Assembly (NCBI GenBank): GCA_947307055.1
Contig: CAMZHX010000010.1
Coordinates: 21,448 to 85,447 of the forward strand
Direction: 5' to 3'
Origin: an uncultured Selenomonadales bacterium
GTDB taxonomy: Bacteria; Bacillota; Negativicutes; Selenomonadales; Selenomonadaceae
DNA length: 64,000 nt
Below, piece by piece: positions 59,850 to 64,000 of the stretch. The notes beneath the pieces were generated by a model. The model searched no databases and had not been told where the DNA came from. It saw nothing but the letters and a program-made list of their open reading frames with translations. Position numbers and translations under genes: made by a program. How positions within the stretch are numbered: position 1 is the stretch's first letter; the number at the start of each line of letters is the position of its first letter.

Positions 59850-61035
59850 AATTTGCCTCCTCAAGTCCAATTTCTTTGTCGGTGAGATAACACGACGGGT
59901 CGGACGCCCAAAAATCGCCTGTGACGGCTTCAGCTCGCGTGCGGAAATTGCCATTGCAGTTGTCCAAGAATTTGCAACAGGCGCAACGACCTTTCAAGAG
60001 CGGCTTGCGATTTTTAAGACCGGCGAGAATCGGATTGCTTAAATCAGTCCAGATGTCGCCGAATTTTTTTTCGCGGACGTTGCCGAAAGTATGGTGTTGC
60101 GTGAACTGGTCGGGGTGAACGTAGCCGAGCGGGTCGACCTCGCCGAATGCAATTCCAGACCTATTGCCGCCGTTCATAGCGATATATTTTTTAATCTGCG
60201 CGGCAGTCGCGTCGTCACCTTCAGCCAAAGCCTTGAGATACATATACACGCCATCGCAGTGATTGTCCACCGTCAAAATTTCTTTAGCAAGCCCGCGTTT
60301 AGCAAAATCTTTGGTGCGGCGGATAATTGTATCTATAGCCTGCCGCGACTCTTCGGGCGTAACGTCCTCATCGAGCATTTGACTGCCGCGCCCCGAATAC
60401 ACCAGGTGATAAAAGCAGACACGGTTAATTTTTTCGGCCTCTATGAAGTCGAAAATTTTATCTAGCTCGGTGAAGTTGTGGTGGTTAATCGTGAAGCGAA
60501 GTCCGACGCGTTGCCCGACCGCTACGCAATTTTCAATCCCGCGCATCGCAAGATTAAATGCACCCGCCACCCCACGAAATTTATCGTTGACATCTTCTAG
60601 CCCGTCAAGGGAAATGCCAACGTAACCAACGCCGATATTTTTAATTTCCTGCGCGACTTCGCGAGTAATCAAAGTGCCGTTCGTCGATAGCGTCGGGCGG
60701 ACATTTTTTTTAGCGGCGTAGGCGGCCAGCTCGAAGAAGTCCGGACGAATCAGCGGTTCGCCGCCAGAAAATAACAGCACCGGAACTTTGAATTCGGCAA
60801 GGTCGTTGATAAATTTTTTAGCCTCGTCAGTAGTCAGCTCGTCTTTGTACTTGCGCGAATCCGAATCCATATAACAATGGCGGCATTTCAAATTGCAAGT
60901 GCGCGTAGAATTCCACACGACGACCGGCCCCATACCAGCCGCCGCGCCGTTACGCATTTTGTGTGCGTCTTTGGTGTAGCGCAGAGTGTCGCCGAAGTAA
61001 TCGTCGGCAAATAGCAACTTCGTTACGCTTATCAT
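59842..61035 (-). CDS. AhbC/NirJ1-like radical SAM enzyme with SPASM-type tail
   Basis: 397 residues. Radical SAM cysteines C47, C51, C54 (CNLKCRHCYMDSD), LFSGGEPLIRPDFFELA and the C-terminal Cys cluster CACCKFLDNCNGNFRTRAEAVTGDFWASDPSCYL. The whole sequence, from TKLLFADDYFGDTLRY to DPSCYLTDKEI, follows the AhbC (12,18-didecarboxysiroheme deacetylase, alternative haem route) and NirJ1 group. No other ahb or nir gene is near. ATG at 61035 after AAGGAGG. Confidence 0.85.
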   Translation of the reverse strand: MISVTKLLFADDYFGDTLRYTKDAHKMRNGAAAGMGPVVVWNSTRTCNLKCRHCYMDSDSRKYKDELTTDEAKKFINDLAEFKVPVLLFSGGEPLIRPDFFELAAYAAKKNVRPTLSTNGTLITREVAQEIKNIGVGYVGISLDGLEDVNDKFRGVAGAFNLAMRGIENCVAVGQRVGLRFTINHHNFTELDKIFDFIEAEKINRVCFYHLVYSGRGSQMLDEDVTPEESRQAIDTIIRRTKDFAKRGLAKEILTVDNHCDGVYMYLKALAEGDDATAAQIKKYIAMNGGNRSGIAFGEVDPLGYVHPDQFTQHHTFGNVREKKFGDIWTDLSNPILAGLKNRKPLLKGRCACCKFLDNCNGNFRTRAEAVTGDFWASDPSCYLTDKEIGLEEANYV

Positions 61036-61048
61036 AAAAAGCCTCCTT

Positions 61049-61125
61049 AGGGAAATGGGAAATGGGAAAAGTCTAAAATCTTATCCCTGCCCTTTTCCCT
61101 TATCCCATCTCCCTTTCCCCTTTTT
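61049..61125. repeat. Hairpin repeat, family A, copy 4 (partly coding)
   Basis: GGGAAATGGGAAATGGGAAAA, centre GTCTAAAATCTTATCCC, then CCCTTTTCCC-type units. It overlaps the end of the TetR gene and lies between it and the radical SAM gene. Confidence 0.85.
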
Positions 61126-61707
61126 TATCCCATCGAGTAAAATTTTTACTTTGAGCCGGATATTTTCTTGAAACGAAATTTCCAACTTGCTGAACGCCGT
61201 CGTTTGATAAATCGAGTGAATCATTTCCGAAATTATATTTGTCGGCACGTCGTCGCGAAATTCGCCGCGCTCTTGTCCGCGCAAAATTATTTTGTCGAAC
61301 AATTCCTTAAAGCCCGGCGATAAACTTTCCGAAATTTGTTCGGGCTTATCGGAGTGTTCACTTGCGCTGAGGAATAGCGGCAAGATGAATCGGTTTTCGT
61401 CGATTAGCTTGGCAGTGCACACGCAACACAATTTTAAAAGTTCCGGCGACGATTGATTGACTTCGCCGACCTGTAAAATTTTTTCTTCCATGTCCTCGCG
61501 CAGATTTTTGGCGAGCGTCAGCAAGACATCTTCCTTTGAGCGGAAATAATTGTAGAAAGTCCCGACGCCGAGATTTGCCGCTTGCATAATGTCTGCTATT
61601 GACGTGTTCGCGAAGCCTTGAGTTTCAAATTGTTGAGCAGCGGCCAGTAAAATTTTTTGCCGCGCTTGAAATTTCTTCCGCTTCCTCAAGCTTATCTTTT
61701 CTGCCAT
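61081..61707 (-). CDS. TetR-family transcriptional regulator
   Basis: 208 residues. The N-terminal HTH is ILLAAAQQFETQGFANTSIADIMQAANLGVGTFYNYFRSKEDVLLTLA. The C-terminal KKGKGRWDKGKGQG and the stop are encoded by a family A repeat, so the tail is not native. The ATG at 61707 with GAGGGGG upstream is chosen over a start at 61764. A clear promoter precedes it. It may regulate the radical SAM gene downstream. Confidence 0.87.
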   Translation of the reverse strand: MAEKISLRKRKKFQARQKILLAAAQQFETQGFANTSIADIMQAANLGVGTFYNYFRSKEDVLLTLAKNLREDMEEKILQVGEVNQSSPELLKLCCVCTAKLIDENRFILPLFLSASEHSDKPEQISESLSPGFKELFDKIILRGQERGEFRDDVPTNIISEMIHSIYQTTAFSKLEISFQENIRLKVKILLDGIKKGKGRWDKGKGQG

Positions 61708-61735
61708 CGCCGCGCCCCCTCGAAAAGTTTTACTT

Positions 61736-61764
61736 ATTATATAGAATATGCGAGCTTTTGGCAA
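61736..61764 (-). promoter_or_regulatory. Promoter of the TetR gene
   Basis: On the minus strand TTGCCA (61764-61759) and TATAAT (61741-61736) with a 17-base spacer, 28 bases before the ATG. Confidence 0.7.
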
Positions 61765-61792
61765 AAAAAATCTCCCGACATTTAATCGAGAG
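61763..61792 (-). terminator. Intrinsic terminator behind the PRC-barrel gene
   Basis: On the minus strand CTCTCGA / TCGGGAG (one G-T pair, 7-base loop) followed by A and eight T (61770-61763). The other flank has T6, so it may work both ways. Confidence 0.75.
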
Positions 61793-61812
61793 TTTTTTAG
61801 CCGCGAGAAATT

Positions 61813-63054
61813 TTATTGAACGTTCATCGATAGTTCGATAAATTTGTTCGAGAGCCTTGCGCGTTGAAGGACTTCTTCCGTGACTTCCGCGCCCGCCTCG
61901 ACTACTAATGTGCCGCTATCTGCCGTGATTGTTTTAGTCGCGTGCTTGCCGAGCAATACTCTGCGCCGGCGTTCATCTACGCCCTTTTCCGACCGCCTAG
62001 CAGATTGCGGTGCTGATTCCGTCTTTTGAGCCTTTGCCTTTTGAAGTGCCGCTTTTAAATCTTCCGCTTGTCTTGTCATTGCCGCGATTTTTTGTTCTTC
62101 AACTGCGGGTTGTTCCGCGACAACGGGCTGTTCTTCAATTACGGGCGGCTCCTCAATTACAGGTTGCTCCTCAATTACAGGTTGTTCCTCAATGACGGGC
62201 GTTTCCTCAATGACAGGTTGCTCCTCGACAACGGGCGGTTCCTCAATGATGGGTTGCTCCTCAATGACGGGTTGTTCCTCAATGACAGGTTGCTCCTCGA
62301 CAACGGGCGGTTCCTCAATGACGGGTTGTTCCTCGACTGCCGACGTAAAAGGTTCCTCGTTAATTTCCTCGACGGGTTCGGGAGTCATAACTTCTTCTAG
62401 TTCCGCTTGAGTTTCCTCAGAAGTCTCGAATTTTTCTTCGGGGACGTAAATCGGTTCGGGCGTCACTTCTTCAACGGGCGGTGTCCAAACTTCTTGAACT
62501 TCTTCCTGCGGTTCCTCTTGAATTTCTTCTTTGACAGGCTCGAATGCTGGTTCAAAAGCAGGTTCTTCGGTCACAAAGCTATTTTTTTTTTCCTCGTCCA
62601 TGTCGACGACTGTGACTTGCTTACCGAATATAGAAATTTGGTCAGCGGACACTTCGTTAATCGAGCCGTCGGGCGCGGTGATTTCGCAGGCCTCAATTTT
62701 GCCGCCCGCGCCGATTATTACTTCGGTGACTTTGCCTTGAATGCGGCCGCTTTTAGTGATTGCCTTTGTGCCGATGACGCGAATATTTTCGGTTAGCATT
62801 TCTTCATAGTCGCCGGCCTCGTCTAGGCTCAAAATATTTTCGCTGTGGGTGATTGTCACGGCATCTTCGCCGATTGCGATAACCGATTCGTAGGGGATGA
62901 GCTTAACGCCGCGATACCAATCGTCATCCTCTATCGTTATCGCCGCAACTTTTCCGTTTTGCGCATCTATGAGCAAAGTTTTACTCATGCCCAATTCGCG
63001 GCCTTCGGTTATGCTGATAATCGGCAAGCCCAATATCTCTGCACTTTTTTTCAT
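61813..63054 (-). CDS. PRC-barrel protein with Glu/Pro repeat region
   Basis: 413 residues. Two PRC-barrel-like units occupy the first 155 residues (MKKSAEILGLPIISITEGRELG and NIRVIGTKAITKSGRIQGKVTEV), then a long Glu/Pro region built of 6-residue EEQPVI/EEPPVV units (about residues 235-325), then a basic C-terminal part. PRC barrels bind RNA processing or photosystem partners; this long-tailed form is of unknown role. ATG at 63054 after GGAGG. Ends in a terminator. Confidence 0.8.
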   Translation of the reverse strand: MKKSAEILGLPIISITEGRELGMSKTLLIDAQNGKVAAITIEDDDWYRGVKLIPYESVIAIGEDAVTITHSENILSLDEAGDYEEMLTENIRVIGTKAITKSGRIQGKVTEVIIGAGGKIEACEITAPDGSINEVSADQISIFGKQVTVVDMDEEKKNSFVTEEPAFEPAFEPVKEEIQEEPQEEVQEVWTPPVEEVTPEPIYVPEEKFETSEETQAELEEVMTPEPVEEINEEPFTSAVEEQPVIEEPPVVEEQPVIEEQPVIEEQPIIEEPPVVEEQPVIEETPVIEEQPVIEEQPVIEEPPVIEEQPVVAEQPAVEEQKIAAMTRQAEDLKAALQKAKAQKTESAPQSARRSEKGVDERRRRVLLGKHATKTITADSGTLVVEAGAEVTEEVLQRARLSNKFIELSMNVQ

Positions 63055-63089
63055 TATGCTACCTCCAAAAATTTATCATTGAAATTTAT

Positions 63090-64000
63090 TTATACTGCGC
63101 GGAGTTGCGTCTTTTGGAATTGGGCGTCAATCTCCTGCAGAATTTCTTTTGGGATTTTAGCGAAGGGCGTCGACGCGGCTTGATGTTTCGAGAGTATATC
63201 GCGGACGACGCGCAGATATTCGAGATTATTAGCGAATTCCCTTTTAGTTTCGTCGTTGCGCTCGACAGCTGGCAATTTCAAAGCGTCCTCGTAAACTTTT
63301 ATTGCTTTGGAGTAGAGCGCGTTTTCCTTGTAGAGGTTACCCAAATCAATCGCCACGAAGGGCGCGTAATCATCGTCACTATAACGTTCGAGAGCTTTTT
63401 TGTAAAGTGCGCTTGCCTGCCAGATATACCCGTTGGCTCGTGCCTCGTAAGCCTTATCCAAAATGTTATCGAGCGTTTCGGCTTTTTCTTCAACGACAGG
63501 TTCGGGAATTTCTTCATCGACGGGTTCGGGAATTTTTTCTTCGACGGGTTCGGGAACTTTTTCTTCGACTGGTTCAGGAACTTTTTCTTCGATGGGTTCA
63601 GGAACTTTTTCTTCGATGGGTTCAGGAACTTTTTCTTCGATGGGTTCAGGAAGTTTTTCTTCAACTGGTTCAGGGATTTTTTCTTCAACGATTGGTTCGG
63701 GAATTTTTTCTTCGACAGGCTCTGGAATTTTTTCAACGACGGGTTCTGGAATTTTTTCTTCGACCGGTTTGGGAACTTTTTCATCAACGGGTTCGGGAAG
63801 TTTTTCTTCGACGAGTTCAGGAATTTTTTCTTCGACGGGTTCAGGAAGTTTTTCTTCAACTGGTTCAGGGATTTTTTCTTCAACGATTGGTTCGGGAATT
63901 TTTTCTTCGACAGGCTCTGGAATTTTTTCAACGACGGGTTCTGGAATTTTTTCTTCAACGATTGGTTCGGGAATTTTTTCTTCGACAGGCTCTGGAATTT
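63090..64000 (-). CDS. Glu/Pro/Val repeat protein with TPR-like end, partial (runs off right edge)
   Basis: The minus strand is open from the right edge to the TGA/TAA at 63090, at least 303 codons. The first part is an 8-residue (24-bp) repeat EEKIPEPV with VEK and IPEP/LPEP variants. It is followed by AETLDNILDKAYEARANGYIWQASALYKKALERYSDDDYAPFVAIDLGNLYKENALYSKAIKVYEDALKL, which looks like two TPR-type helix pairs. A shorter reading from 63461 would start at TTG without ribosome site, so the repeat is part of the same protein. The start is outside the window. Confidence 0.75.
   Translation of the reverse strand, partial: IPEPVEEKIPEPIVEEKIPEPVVEKIPEPVEEKIPEPIVEEKIPEPVEEKLPEPVEEKIPELVEEKLPEPVDEKVPKPVEEKIPEPVVEKIPEPVEEKIPEPIVEEKIPEPVEEKLPEPIEEKVPEPIEEKVPEPIEEKVPEPVEEKVPEPVEEKIPEPVDEEIPEPVVEEKAETLDNILDKAYEARANGYIWQASALYKKALERYSDDDYAPFVAIDLGNLYKENALYSKAIKVYEDALKLPAVERNDETKREFANNLEYLRVVRDILSKHQAASTPFAKIPKEILQEIDAQFQKTQLRAV
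63651..63970. repeat. Higher-order repeat within the right-edge gene (195-bp period)
   Basis: The block starting AAGTTTTTCTTCAACTGG at 63651 starts again at 63846, and the next 100 bases are nearly identical, including AACGATTGG and GAATTTTTTCAACGACGGG. A third partial block begins at 63951. 195 bp is 65 codons, so the frame is kept. Confidence 0.75.

Noticed and set aside
62010..62410. Several plus-strand repeat frames over the PRC-barrel gene
   Set aside because: They come from the 18-bp repeat unit read backwards; none has a ribosome site or known motif.
63299..63958. Lys/Asn/Phe/Pro-rich minus-strand frame
   Set aside because: It is another frame of the right-edge repeat gene. The EEKIPEPV frame continues into the TPR-like part, so it is the real one.
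63480..64000. CRISPR-like array appearance of regular repeats at both window edges
   Set aside because: Units are 24 and 33 bp with no unique spacers and they stay in frame, so they are coding repeats.

Overview
The window looks like a chromosome segment of a diderm Firmicute, most likely a member of the Negativicutes (Selenomonas/Veillonella relatives). Firmicute-type linkages (flhF-flhG, secG-esterase-rnr, rex, a SpoIID-family protein, many TTG starts) sit beside a full lipopolysaccharide export and lipid A acylation set (kdsC, lpxL-like, lptC, lptA, lptB, lptF/G). No tRNA, rRNA or CRISPR array was seen. The placement is inferred from gene content, not from a marker search.

Layout. 1-3202: a secreted Pro/Glu repeat protein (cut by the left edge), rsmG and mnmG, all on the minus strand. 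3233-4866: a small restriction-modification pair whose two genes overlap tail to tail; it looks inserted. 4860-7632: flhF and flhG. 7659-23950: one long minus-strand run carrying tsaE, tsaB, two acetyltransferases, an EamA transporter, ftsZ, tcdA, sufC, kdsC, three tandem QueC-like PP-loop genes, lpxL-like, lptC-lptA-lptB-lptF, rnhB and ychF. 24064-32447: a plus-strand run with an unknown protein, an amine-oxidase-like flavoprotein, a large membrane protein, SpoIID, a PheC-like periplasmic enzyme, queA, tgt and yajC. 32483-41700: mixed genes (an orphan metal-ABC ATPase, aldo/keto reductase, ABC-2 permease, DUF401, flagellin, carbonic anhydrase, MBL hydrolase, Uma2). 41701-53433: a GT41 glycosyltransferase, rnr, thioesterase, an HPr fusion, esterase, secG, rex, an O-antigen ligase-like protein, folC and valS. 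53580-58690: a plus-strand surface-glycan run (DUF535, three glycosyltransferases) with a BrnT-type toxin pair inside it, then nth. 58695-64000: FkbM methyltransferase, an AhbC-like radical SAM enzyme, a TetR regulator, a PRC-barrel protein and a TPR-like Pro/Glu repeat protein cut by the right edge.

The most interesting locus is 13952-17533. Three paralogous QueC-like ATP-pyrophosphatase genes lie between kdsC and the lipid A acyltransferase gene in a tight operon. The first of them carries a run of ten G residues 12 codons after a well-placed ATG. As sequenced, this run puts the gene out of frame; nine G residues would restore the whole protein. This has the form of a phase-variable, LPS-linked enzyme of unknown chemistry.

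A second theme is repeats. Five families of short intergenic repeats recur: four built from 7- or 8-base units, and one 19-base palindrome. Several supply stop codons, C-terminal tails or Shine-Dalgarno sequences to neighbouring genes, and two families are also found in frame inside genes. Four proteins carry independent Pro/Glu/Val tandem repeats.
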